Assembly (NCBI GenBank): GCA_035260545.1
Contig: DATFUZ010000041.1
Span: 1 to 55,822, forward strand
Source: DATDDB01 sp035260545
Lineage (GTDB): Bacteria > Pseudomonadota > Gammaproteobacteria > Burkholderiales > Gallionellaceae
DNA: 55,822 nt
Reading direction: 5' to 3'
The first letter of the stretch is position 1. Every line of letters starts with the position of its first letter. The notes under the pieces were generated by a model. The model searched no databases. It saw only the letters and a program-made list of their open reading frames with translations, and had not been told where the DNA came from. The position numbers and the translations under genes were made by a program. Shown piece by piece: positions 34,465 to 41,959 of this stretch.

Positions 34465-36031
34465 GCCGACGCTGACCACCCGGCGCCTGGCGGCGCCCGT
34501 CCGATCGATGCTCGCGGCGGCAGCATCCGCGGCCTTGCTGGCCGCATGCGCCGCGGGCCCCGACTACGAGCGTCCCAAGAGCGATCTGCCCGCCAACTGG
34601 GGCCCGGCGGCATCCGCTGCACAACCGTCCGGCGCACCCGCTGCGGCGCAAGCCGCCAGTGCGCCTGTCGCCGCTGCGCTGCCGGTGAAGACCACCGGCC
34701 AGGCCGGGGAACGCTGGTGGGCGCTGTTTTCCGATCCGGTGCTCGACAGGCTGGAGGACGAAGCGCACGCGCACAATGCCACCGCGCAGGCTGCCGTCGC
34801 CAACGTGCTGCTGGCGCGCGCCCAACTCGGCCTGGCCGATGCCGACCGCTATCCGACCGTTACCGCCAACGCGCGTCAGACCCGCACCAAAATGAGCTCC
34901 ATCGGCACCTTCCCGTTTCCGCCGACCTTCAACACCACGCGCAATCTTACGCACCTGAGCGTGGATGCGAGCTACGAGCTGGACCTGTGGGGCAAATACC
35001 GCCGTGCGTCCGAGTCGGCGCAGGCGGCGCTGTTTGCCGCCGAGTCGACGCGCGATGCGGCCTTTCTCTCGCTGTCCGCACAAGTGGCGCAGCAATATTT
35101 CGCGCTGCTTTCCTACGACGAGCAGGAGACGGTGCTGAAGCGCGCACTCGCGGGGCGCCAGGAAATGATCTCGCTGGACCGCAAGAAGGTCGAGGTCGGC
35201 GCGATGTCGGATTACGACCTGCACCAGGCCGAGGCCGATGAGGCGGACATTCGCTCTCAGCTCATCGCGCTGGCTGAGGCGCGTGACAAGCAGGAAGCCG
35301 CTTTCGCCGTGCTGCTCGGGCGCTCGCCGCGCGAGATCATGAGCGGCAAAGCTGCACGCGGCACGCCCGTGCTAAGAGAGGTATGGGTGCCGGAGGGCCT
35401 GCCCTCCGACCTGATGCTGAGGCGTCCCGACGTGCATGCGGCGGAAATGCATCTGGTGGCGATGAACGCGCAGATCGGCGTGGCGCGGGCGCAGTACTAT
35501 CCTTCCGTGACGCTCACCGGTTATCTCGGTCAGGAGGCTTCGCCGTTTTCGCAACTTTTCACCGGGCCGGCGCGCATCTTCCAGTTCGGCGCGGCGCTCA
35601 CCCAGCCCATCACCGACCTCATCTTCGGCCGCGCCACCTATCGGGTGGACGTGGCCCAGGCCAACCGCGATGCGGCCCTGGCGCAATACCGCGAGGCGGT
35701 GGCAAATGCTTTTGCCGATGTGCGCAGCGCGCTGACCGAGCAGAGCGCCGCGCGCCAGATCCTGGCTGCGCAGAGCGCGCGCAGCGATGCCCTTGCCAAG
35801 GCTTACCGCCAGGCCGAGGCGCGTTACAAGGTGGGAATGAGCAGCCGGCTGGAGGTGCTGGACGTGGAGAAGAACTACCTGCTGGCGGACCTCAACCGGG
35901 TGGATGCACAGCGTGCGCAACGGTCTGCAATTGCCGACTTGTTCAAGGCCATGGGCGGAGGCTGGCGGGCCCAGCCGGCGGAGGCTGCGCCCGCCGGTAC
36001 GCCCGCACCCGGCACGGCGCAAGCCCAATAG
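34457..36031 (+). CDS. Outer-membrane efflux lipoprotein, NodT/OprM family
   Basis: A 524-residue trimeric outer-membrane channel completing the tripartite pump. The lipobox LAAC gives lipidated Cys31, followed by the GPDYERP motif common in OprM/NodT proteins. Two outer-membrane-efflux repeats follow (about 80-280 and 300-495), with the WELDLWGK-like strand (SYELDLWGKYRRA). An Ala/Pro-rich insert lies at about 54-75 and a Pro/Ala-rich tail ends the protein. GGAGGAGAAAGACC before the ATG fixes the start, eight bases inside the pump gene. A strong terminator follows at 36045-36072. Confidence 0.95.
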   Translation: MYKPTLTTRRLAAPVRSMLAAAASAALLAACAAGPDYERPKSDLPANWGPAASAAQPSGAPAAAQAASAPVAAALPVKTTGQAGERWWALFSDPVLDRLEDEAHAHNATAQAAVANVLLARAQLGLADADRYPTVTANARQTRTKMSSIGTFPFPPTFNTTRNLTHLSVDASYELDLWGKYRRASESAQAALFAAESTRDAAFLSLSAQVAQQYFALLSYDEQETVLKRALAGRQEMISLDRKKVEVGAMSDYDLHQAEADEADIRSQLIALAEARDKQEAAFAVLLGRSPREIMSGKAARGTPVLREVWVPEGLPSDLMLRRPDVHAAEMHLVAMNAQIGVARAQYYPSVTLTGYLGQEASPFSQLFTGPARIFQFGAALTQPITDLIFGRATYRVDVAQANRDAALAQYREAVANAFADVRSALTEQSAARQILAAQSARSDALAKAYRQAEARYKVGMSSRLEVLDVEKNYLLADLNRVDAQRAQRSAIADLFKAMGGGWRAQPAEAAPAGTPAPGTAQAQ

Positions 36032-36044
36032 CTGCGCACAAAAA

Positions 36045-36072
36045 AACACGCCCGGCCGTGGCCGGGCGTGTT
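36045..36072. terminator. Bidirectional terminator
   Basis: AACACGCCCGGCC (36045-36057) and GGCCGGGCGTGTT (36060-36072) form a perfect 13-bp stem. The A-run on its left gives a U-run on the minus strand, so it ends the minus-strand gene at 36092 well and may also stop the efflux operon from the plus side. Confidence 0.85.
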
Positions 36073-36091
36073 CAGATGAGCGTCGGGGGTA

Positions 36092-36517
36092 TCAGTATCC
36101 GCCACCCATCCTGCCGCCGCCGCCCATACCGCCGCCCATACCGCCACCCATGCCGCCGCCGGGACCCATGTGGCCCCGTTGTGCCGGCGGCTCATCCGGC
36201 AGCGTCACGCCGCGCGCCTTTGCGCGCTCCTTCATGCGCTCGTGATGTTCGTGGCGGATGCGCTCGCGTTCTTCATTGGTCTTGGCCGCGCGCAGCTGGG
36301 CGCGATATTGCGCACGTTCCCGCCGCGTCATCAACTGGCTGCCGTAGATCTGTTGCTGCTCCCGGGCTTGCGCGCGGGTCCGATCCTGCGTACGCGTCTG
36401 GTCTTGTGTCTGGGTCTGATCCTGCGCCAGCACGGGTTGCGCCGCAATGGCGAAGCCGCCTGCGAGCGCCAGCGCCGCGAGCAAGGCCGGGAGGGACTGA
36501 GTTTCGCTCTTCTTCAT
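36092..36517 (-). CDS. Secreted Gly/Met-rich small protein of unknown function
   Basis: A 141-residue exported protein. It has a signal peptide (about residues 1-31, ending VLAQ), then a Gln/Thr/Arg/Asp repeat region (QTQDQTRTQDRTRAQ), then a charged helical part (MTRRERAQYRAQLRAAKTNEE, ERMKERAKARGV). The C-terminal tail consists of repeated GGGM units. The middle helical part resembles a recurring betaproteobacterial hypothetical protein. No enzymatic motif is seen. It could bind metal or nucleic acid, or act at the envelope, but that is open. AAGGAGC before the ATG at 36517 supports the start. Confidence 0.72.
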   Translation of the reverse strand: MKKSETQSLPALLAALALAGGFAIAAQPVLAQDQTQTQDQTRTQDRTRAQAREQQQIYGSQLMTRRERAQYRAQLRAAKTNEERERIRHEHHERMKERAKARGVTLPDEPPAQRGHMGPGGGMGGGMGGGMGGGGRMGGGY

Positions 36518-36759
36518 GATGGAAAGCTCCTTATGGAAAGGGCGTGTTGAATCGCCACTCCTGCCCGAATGCGCCTGACTGCGGCCGCTGCCTGAATTCA
36601 GGAGGCTGCCGCCGTGGCGACGCGGGGCAAGGGGGGCGTCGAATGGGGGCGACGCCATCGGGCGTACGTCCTTAAAAAATCATCCTACGCTCCCTCCGTG
36701 AGGGATTCAAGCGGGTGAGTCGCCGGTGCAACAGGGCGGCTTGCCGCGGCAGGCGCAGG

Positions 36760-37107
36760 TCAGGGAGCAACCCAGGCACTGGCCTCGTTGTAGTCGGCGA
36801 AGACGCGGATGTCGGCATCCACGAAAATGCGCGACAGCCAGGCCTGCCAGGTGCGCCACTGGTCGGTGGTGACCACGGCGATCTTGTTGAAGTCGTGCTG
36901 GTGGTCGCGGCTGAAGAACTTGATTTCCTCCCATGCCACGTCCACGGTGTAGCGGATCATGTCGCGCAGGTCGAATAGCAGGTTGACCGGGCCGGGCGTC
37001 TGCAGCGCCAGCAGCACCTGATCTTCGAACTGGTTGAAGTCGGCCAGGGTGAACTCGCCCAGCACGGCGGCATTGACGAGATTGCCGGATTGCTTGATGG
37101 TGATCAT
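36760..37107 (-). CDS. SpoIIAA-like (STAS-related) small protein
   Basis: A 115-residue single-domain protein with the SpoIIAA-like fold pattern. A beta-strand start (MITIKQSGNLVNAAVLGEF) is followed by alternating helices and strands, with the LLFDLRDM core and the KIAVVTTDQW strand. Proteins of this type are small, cytosolic and mostly of unknown role; some may bind lipid-like ligands or act in partner switching. No Ser phosphorylation site can be assigned. It lies 33 bp downstream of the EamA exporter gene on the same strand, so the two may be co-transcribed. Confidence 0.75.
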   Translation of the reverse strand: MITIKQSGNLVNAAVLGEFTLADFNQFEDQVLLALQTPGPVNLLFDLRDMIRYTVDVAWEEIKFFSRDHQHDFNKIAVVTTDQWRTWQAWLSRIFVDADIRVFADYNEASAWVAP

Positions 37108-37140
37108 GCTGATTCTTTCAGTTGTTGTACGCCGCGCGCC

Positions 37141-38004
37141 TCATCTCTCCAATGCGGGGCTCAGGCGCAAGCTTACCACACCGCTGGCGATTATGAGCAG
37201 CATGCCCAGCCAGGCGGCGAGCGGCAGGGCGCGCTGCCAGAACAGCCAGTCGAACAGGGTGGCGAAGGCGATCGTGCTGTAGGACAGGCTGCTGATCGCC
37301 AGGGTGTGGCCGATGCGGTAGGCATGGGTCATGGCAAGCTGGGCCAGCGTCGCCGAGGCCCCGATGGCGACCAGCAGCGGCAGGTCGGAGATGGCCGGTG
37401 CGTGCAGCGTCCCGGCATACGTTCCGGCGCCCACCATCCATGCACCGCTGCCGGCCACCGCTGTCAGGTTGAAGTAGAACACGATGCGCAGGGCCGATTC
37501 GCCCTGTTGGCCCATCTGGCGCACATTGAATATCGCCACGCCCGCCAGCAGCCCGGAAAGCAGGCCGAGCAGGCCGATGCCCAGTTGCGCCTGCGCCAGC
37601 GTGGGGCGAAGCAGCAGCACCACACCGAGAAAACCCAGCGCCAGCACGGCGCCCAGCGGCAGGTGGAGCTTCTCGCGCGCGACGATCACGGTGAGCGCGG
37701 CCAGGAACAGCGCGGAGGTGTAGTTCAGGGTGATGGCCGTGGCCAGCGGCAGCACGCTGATGCAGTAGAAGAACAGCATCATCGCGACCGTGCCGGAAAG
37801 CCCGCGCCACATGTGGCCGCGCCAGTGCGGCGTGGCCAGGCCGGTGCCGCTGCGCGCCAGCATGGCGCCGATGAACAGGAAGCTGAACAGCGAACGGTAG
37901 AATACCAGTTCGCCGCTGGAAAAATGCGCAGCGCCGATCTTGACCAGCACGCCCATGCAGCCGAACAGCAGGGCGGACAACAGCATCCACAGCGCGCCCA
38001 TCAT
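37141..38004 (-). CDS. EamA/DMT-family transporter
   Basis: A 287-residue inner-membrane protein with about ten hydrophobic helices in two EamA repeats (1-135 and 145-280). The LNYTSALFLAALTVIVARE segment at the end of the first repeat is typical of drug/metabolite exporters. Members export amino acids, nucleosides or other metabolites; the substrate is not predictable. Two ATGs open the frame. It is upstream of the SpoIIAA-like gene and 75 bp downstream of the MscS gene on the same strand. Confidence 0.9.
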   Translation of the reverse strand: MMGALWMLLSALLFGCMGVLVKIGAAHFSSGELVFYRSLFSFLFIGAMLARSGTGLATPHWRGHMWRGLSGTVAMMLFFYCISVLPLATAITLNYTSALFLAALTVIVAREKLHLPLGAVLALGFLGVVLLLRPTLAQAQLGIGLLGLLSGLLAGVAIFNVRQMGQQGESALRIVFYFNLTAVAGSGAWMVGAGTYAGTLHAPAISDLPLLVAIGASATLAQLAMTHAYRIGHTLAISSLSYSTIAFATLFDWLFWQRALPLAAWLGMLLIIASGVVSLRLSPALER

Positions 38005-38079
38005 TTCATTCGGGCGGAATCATGTGCGCCGGGCTTATGCTCGCCGGATGCACATAAATCTTCTCCGTCGCTGCCGGCA

Positions 38080-39147
38080 TCAGGCCGCGGGCGCGGTCGG
38101 GGTGACGAACAGCGTCTGGGTGGGATAGGCGAATCCAATCCGCCGCCGCTCGAAGGCCTCGAAGATCGCCAGGTTGATCGCCTGCTGGATGTCGCAGTAC
38201 TTGGTGTAATCCGAGCCCGCGACGTAGTAGACGAATTCGAAATCCAGGCTGGAATCGCCGAAGGCGATGAAATGCCCGCGATCGAAGGAGGTGTCAGACT
38301 GGGCGACGATGATTTCCTTCACCAGTTGCGGGATTTCGCGCAGCGTGTCGGCCGGGGTCTGGTAGATCACGCCCAGCTTGAACACCACCCGCCGCCGCGC
38401 CATTTTCTTGAAGTTGTGCGGGCGGGAATGGATCAGGTCGGTATTGGAAAACACGATCTCTTCTCCGCCCAGGGCTGTCAGCCGCGTGGTCTTGAGGCCG
38501 ATCGATTCCACCGTGCCCATCTGGTCGCCGGAGACGATGAAATCGCCCACCTCGAACGGCTTGTCGAGGAAGATCACGAAATAGCTGAACAGGTCGCCCA
38601 GCACGGCCTGTGCCGCCAGCGCCACGGCGATGCCGCCTATGCCCAGGCCAGCGACCGCCGCGGAAATCTTCACCCCAAGGTTGTCCAGCAGGAAGAAAAC
38701 GGCGATGATCCACACCGTCACGGTGATCAGGCCGCTCAGGCCCTTGATCTGGATCTCGGCGGTCGCATTGTCGGTGGAACGCCTGAGCTTGGCGCGCAGC
38801 GCGAGGCGCAGGGTGGCCGTGAGCGCCCTTACCCCCTGGAAGGTGATCAGGCCCAGGCCGGCGATCCTCAGCACGCGCCGGAAGGTCTCGGAAAGGTTCA
38901 GGGTGTGCAGCGACAGGTAAAGCGCGCCGAAATACAGCAGCGGCACCAGCATCAGTTCCGCGGCGCGGATCAGCATGTCGTCCACGGTGTTCTCGGTGGC
39001 GCTCGCCATCTCCTTCAGCATGCGCAGCACCACGCGCTGGAACAGATAGAGCACGGCGACGCACCCCAGCAGGATGCCGATGGCCTTCAGATACTGCAAT
39101 ACGGTGTTGCCGAACAGAATGTGGTCGAGGATGTCCTGCATGGTCAT
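38080..39147 (-). CDS. Small-conductance mechanosensitive channel family protein (MscS)
   Basis: A 355-residue channel-family protein. Helices at about 15-37, 60-85, 95-110 and 135-160 precede the pore helix TM3 (SAAVAGLGIGGIAVALAAQ, about 166-184) and the beta domain (FLDKPFEVGDFI, TTRLTALGGEEIVFSNTDL), as in MscS. It has one extra helix compared with E. coli MscS, as in MscK/YnaI-like intermediates. It should open under osmotic downshock to release solutes. CGGGAGAAC precedes the ATG. It lies between the Rieske gene (92-bp gap holding a strong hairpin) and the exporter gene. Confidence 0.93.
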   Translation of the reverse strand: MTMQDILDHILFGNTVLQYLKAIGILLGCVAVLYLFQRVVLRMLKEMASATENTVDDMLIRAAELMLVPLLYFGALYLSLHTLNLSETFRRVLRIAGLGLITFQGVRALTATLRLALRAKLRRSTDNATAEIQIKGLSGLITVTVWIIAVFFLLDNLGVKISAAVAGLGIGGIAVALAAQAVLGDLFSYFVIFLDKPFEVGDFIVSGDQMGTVESIGLKTTRLTALGGEEIVFSNTDLIHSRPHNFKKMARRRVVFKLGVIYQTPADTLREIPQLVKEIIVAQSDTSFDRGHFIAFGDSSLDFEFVYYVAGSDYTKYCDIQQAINLAIFEAFERRRIGFAYPTQTLFVTPTAPAA

Positions 39148-39190
39148 TGTTCTCCCGATGTCTGCCCGCGCGGGACGGGCAGCGCATCAC

Positions 39191-39214
39191 GCGCCGGCGC
39201 CGGGGCGCCGGCGC
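39191..39214 (-). terminator. Hairpin between the Rieske and MscS genes
   Basis: GCGCCGGCGCC (39191-39201) and GGCGCCGGCGC (39204-39214) form an 11-bp perfect stem with almost no loop. It lies just after the Rieske gene stop on the minus strand. There is no U-run. Confidence 0.45.
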
Positions 39215-39239
39215 TGCGCCCCGTGCGTGGCCGAGCAGC

Positions 39240-40343
39240 CTACAGATGCGGTGCCAGGTTGCGGCGCAGGTACTCGTGGAAGTGCAGCATGCCGTCCTCG
39301 GTGGGGGACTGGTAGGGGCCGACTTCCTCGATGCCCTGCTGGTACAGGGCGCGGCGGCCCTGGTGCATGCGCAGGCAGATCACGTCGTCCTCCACCGCCG
39401 TTTCGCGGTAGGCCTGCTTCTCCGCCTCCACGTATTCGCGCTCGAACAGCACGATGTCTTCCGGATAGTAGAACTCGACGATGTTGGTGCAGGCGTCCAC
39501 ACCGCGAGGCACGATGGTGCTCACGACCAGCGTGTGGGGATACCACTCCACCATGACGTTGGGGTAGTAGGTGAGCCAGATCGCGCCGTATTTCGGCAGC
39601 TTGCCGTTGTTGTAGCGCAGCACCTGTTCCGACCACTGCCTGTAGACCTCGCTGCCCGGCTTTTTCAGCTCGTGGTTGATGCCCACGGTTTGCACGCTGC
39701 ACCAGTCGCTGAAGGTCCATTCCAGGTTGTCGCAGTTGACGAACTGGCCCAGGCCGGGATGGAAGGGCGCCACGTGGTAGTCCTCCTGGTAGACCTCGAT
39801 GAAGGTCTTCCAGTTGAAGGCGTATTCGTCCACTTCCACGCGGTCCAGCACGTAGCCGGAGAAGTCGATCTCGTCGAAAGCAGGGATGGCCGCCAGGTCC
39901 TTCGCGATGTCGCGCTGGCCTGAGAACAGCAGGCCCTTCCAGTTCTGCAGCGGCTTCTTGTTCAGGTGCAGGCAGGGATTTTGCGGGAAGTGCGGCGCTC
40001 CCAGCAGTTCGCCGTTGGTCTTGTAAGTCCAGCGGTGCAGGGGGCAGACGATGTTCTTTGCGCTGCCGCGCCCGGTAAGCATGATGGCCTGGCGGTGGCG
40101 GCAGATGTTGGAAAGCAGTTCCACCCCATTTTCGTTGCGCACCAGCATCCTGGCGTTGTCCTGGCTCTCCAGGGCATGGTAATCGCCCAGATTGGGCACC
40201 ATCAGTTCATGGCCGACGTAGCCTGGGCCCCGCTCGAACAGCAGGCGTTGTTCGACTTCAAGCACCTTGGGATCGAAATACCAGCGGAGCGGTGGCTGGG
40301 CGGCCACCTGGCTGAATTGGCTGGGTTTTGCCAATACGGTCAT
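39240..40343 (-). CDS. Rieske-type aromatic-ring-hydroxylating oxygenase, alpha subunit
   Basis: A 367-residue oxygenase. The Rieske [2Fe-2S] ligands are complete: C81-x-H83 (NICRHRQ) and C100-PL-H103 (CPLHRW). The catalytic mononuclear iron site is suggested by NWKTFIEVYQEDYHVAPFH, with His190 and His195. Such enzymes insert O2 into ring or other activated C-H bonds and need a reductase. None is encoded nearby, so electrons must come from elsewhere. The ATG at 40343 was preferred over a GTG two codons earlier because AGGAGG then sits eight bases away. It is divergent from xseB. Confidence 0.92.
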   Translation of the reverse strand: MTVLAKPSQFSQVAAQPPLRWYFDPKVLEVEQRLLFERGPGYVGHELMVPNLGDYHALESQDNARMLVRNENGVELLSNICRHRQAIMLTGRGSAKNIVCPLHRWTYKTNGELLGAPHFPQNPCLHLNKKPLQNWKGLLFSGQRDIAKDLAAIPAFDEIDFSGYVLDRVEVDEYAFNWKTFIEVYQEDYHVAPFHPGLGQFVNCDNLEWTFSDWCSVQTVGINHELKKPGSEVYRQWSEQVLRYNNGKLPKYGAIWLTYYPNVMVEWYPHTLVVSTIVPRGVDACTNIVEFYYPEDIVLFEREYVEAEKQAYRETAVEDDVICLRMHQGRRALYQQGIEEVGPYQSPTEDGMLHFHEYLRRNLAPHL

Positions 40344-40710
40344 ACCCACTTCCTCCTAGATGATTCAGTATTATCAAGTGAATATCCGGGAAGCGCCGAA
40401 CAGGTCCTTCGAGTGCGCCACACGGCGCGCCGGCGGGGGAGGCGTGCGGCATGCTGGCGTGGCGGGCCGTATTGCGGGGGCGGGCGCCGGGGCATCTCCG
40501 TCTCCGCGCCGTCGCTGGCTGCGTTTCACGCCGTGCCTGGTCCGGCACAACCGGGGGCGTGCTTGAGGGACTTATTCGGAGTTTCCTCAATAAGATAGGC
40601 GATTGTCCCCCAAATTGCAGGGGGGGGCAACAAAAAATTGCCCGGAAAATTGCCGATACCGCTCTGTGCCAGTAAAATAGCGGTTCTTTTCATGTAATTG
40701 GTAGGGATAA
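40344..40710. other. 367-bp divergent intergenic region (Rieske / xseB)
   Basis: No gene is supported; the short ORFs here lack ribosome sites. It contains nested inverted repeats, TTGAGG/CCTCAA (40563-40568/40585-40590) and CTTATT/AATAAG (40571-40576/40589-40594), which cannot form together. It also contains a C-run/G-run hairpin (40603-40630) and the xseB promoter. Confidence 0.6.
40650..40678 (+). promoter_or_regulatory. Candidate sigma-70 promoter of xseB-ispA-dxs
   Basis: TTGCCG (40650-40655) and TAAAAT (40673-40678) are separated by 17 bases, with a leader of about 25 bases to the xseB ATG. Confidence 0.6.
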
Positions 40711-40953
40711 ATGGCCGCAAAGCCGCAGAAGACCCCCACTTTCGAGGCGGCGCTCGCCGAACTGGAGAAAGTCGTGGCGGACATGGAGACAGGCAAACTG
40801 TCCCTGGAAGAATCCCTCGCCGCCTATCAGCGCGGCGTCGAACTCCTGCGGCAGTGCCGCAGCCAGCTGGAAGATGCCCAGCAACGCGTGCGCGTGCTGG
40901 AAAACGGGGCGCTGAAAGAACTCTCCGGCCACTCCGGCGCGGGCGAGTCCTGA
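40711..40953 (+). CDS. xseB: Exodeoxyribonuclease VII small subunit
   Basis: An 80-residue, mostly helical subunit that assembles several copies around the large subunit XseA to degrade single-stranded DNA. The family core is clear: TFEAALAELEKVVADMETGK and LSLEESLAAYQRGVELLRQC. The length is normal. GGTAGGGATAA precedes the ATG. xseA is not in the window. As in many proteobacteria it leads the ispA-dxs cluster; a suitable promoter sits at 40650-40678. Confidence 0.96.
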   Translation: MAAKPQKTPTFEAALAELEKVVADMETGKLSLEESLAAYQRGVELLRQCRSQLEDAQQRVRVLENGALKELSGHSGAGES

Positions 40954-40962
40954 GTTGGCCGG

Positions 40963-41007
40963 CCCCGAGATGCTGTCCCCCCAGATGCCGTCCCCCGAAA
41001 TGCAGTT
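40963..41007 (+). repeat. Three tandem 15-nt repeats, each with an in-frame ATG, at the ispA start
   Basis: Copies 40963-40977, 40978-40992 and 40993-41007 follow the pattern CCCC(C/G)(A/G)(A/G)ATGC.GTC. They place in-frame ATGs at 40970, 40985 and 41000. None has a Shine-Dalgarno. Confidence 0.75.
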
Positions 41008-41893
41008 GGCAGATTTCCAGTCCTGGCTCGCCGCGCACCAGCACCGTTTCGAAAATGTGTTGAGCCGGCTGCTGCCGGCGCCGGATATTGCCCCGCAGCG
41101 TCTGCACCAGGCCATGCGCTACAGCGTGCTGGACGGCGGCAAGCGCGTGCGGCCGCTGCTGGCCTTCGCCGCCGGCGAACTGACCGGCGCGGCGCAGGCC
41201 CGCACCGACATCGCCGCCGCCGCGGTGGAACTGATCCATGCCTATTCGCTGGTGCACGACGATATGCCGTGCATGGACGACGACGTATTGCGCCGCGGCA
41301 AGCCCACCTGCCACGTGGAATACGACGAGGCTACGGCGCTGCTGGTCGGCGACGCGCTGCAAAGCCTGGCCTTCCAGCTGCTCGCCAGCCATCCGCTGAG
41401 CGACGATCCTGCGCACCAGATCGACATGATCAAGCTGCTGGCCGTGGCCAGCGGCTCGCGCGGCATGGCCGGCGGCCAAGCCATCGACCTGGCGAGCGTG
41501 GGCAAGCCGCTTTCAGTTCCGGAACTGGAGCAGATGCACATCCACAAGACCGGCGCGCTGATCCGCGCCGCCATCCTGCTGGGTGCGCGCTGCGGGCAGG
41601 CGGACGAGGCGCTGCTGGCCGCGCTGGAGCGCTACGGTCACTGCGTGGGCCTGGCCTTCCAGGTGGTGGACGACGTGCTCGACAGCGAGGCCGACACCGC
41701 CACCCTGGGCAAGACCGCGGGCAAGGACGCCGAGAACGACAAGCCGACCTACGTTACCCTGCTCGGCGCGCGCGAGGCCAAGCAGATGGCCGCGGACCTG
41801 CACCGCGAGGCGCTGGAGACGCTGACCCCCTTTGGCGCGCGCGCGCAGCGGCTGTGCGAACTGGCCGACTTCATCGTGCTGCGCAAGTACTGA
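41000..41893 (+). CDS. ispA: Farnesyl diphosphate synthase (geranyltranstransferase)
   Basis: A 297-residue (from the chosen start) all-helical prenyltransferase condensing IPP with DMAPP and GPP to farnesyl diphosphate. The first Asp-rich motif starts at D87/D88 (HDDMPCMDDD) and the second is VVDDVLDSEAD; KTAGKDAENDKPTY is also typical. The start is uncertain: the frame opens at TTG 40955 right after the xseB stop, and ATGs occur at 40970, 40985 and 41000 in a tandem repeat. 41000 was chosen because family proteins begin near LADFQSWLAAHQ. It is in the operon between xseB and dxs. Confidence 0.93.
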   Translation: MQLADFQSWLAAHQHRFENVLSRLLPAPDIAPQRLHQAMRYSVLDGGKRVRPLLAFAAGELTGAAQARTDIAAAAVELIHAYSLVHDDMPCMDDDVLRRGKPTCHVEYDEATALLVGDALQSLAFQLLASHPLSDDPAHQIDMIKLLAVASGSRGMAGGQAIDLASVGKPLSVPELEQMHIHKTGALIRAAILLGARCGQADEALLAALERYGHCVGLAFQVVDDVLDSEADTATLGKTAGKDAENDKPTYVTLLGAREAKQMAADLHREALETLTPFGARAQRLCELADFIVLRKY

Positions 41894-41904
41894 TCCGTTC
41901 CCAG

Positions 41905-41936
41905 CCCCGGCCAAAAAAACAAGAACAGGCCAGGGG
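41905..41936 (+). promoter_or_regulatory. Imperfect hairpin between ispA and dxs
   Basis: CCCCGGCC (41905-41912) can pair imperfectly with GGCCAGGGG (41928-41936), and CATTTT follows. It might act as a weak internal terminator or mRNA-processing site within the operon. Confidence 0.3.
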
Positions 41937-41959
41937 CATTTTAAAAAAAGAGAGAGAAG

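Noticed and set aside
36092..36180. Short tandem repeats encoding GGGM units as a possible mobile or CRISPR-like repeat
   Set aside because: They are coding repeats within the tail of the small secreted protein.
37090..39315. 741-codon plus-strand frame across the EamA and MscS genes
   Set aside because: It is an antisense shadow; the minus-strand proteins are clear family members.
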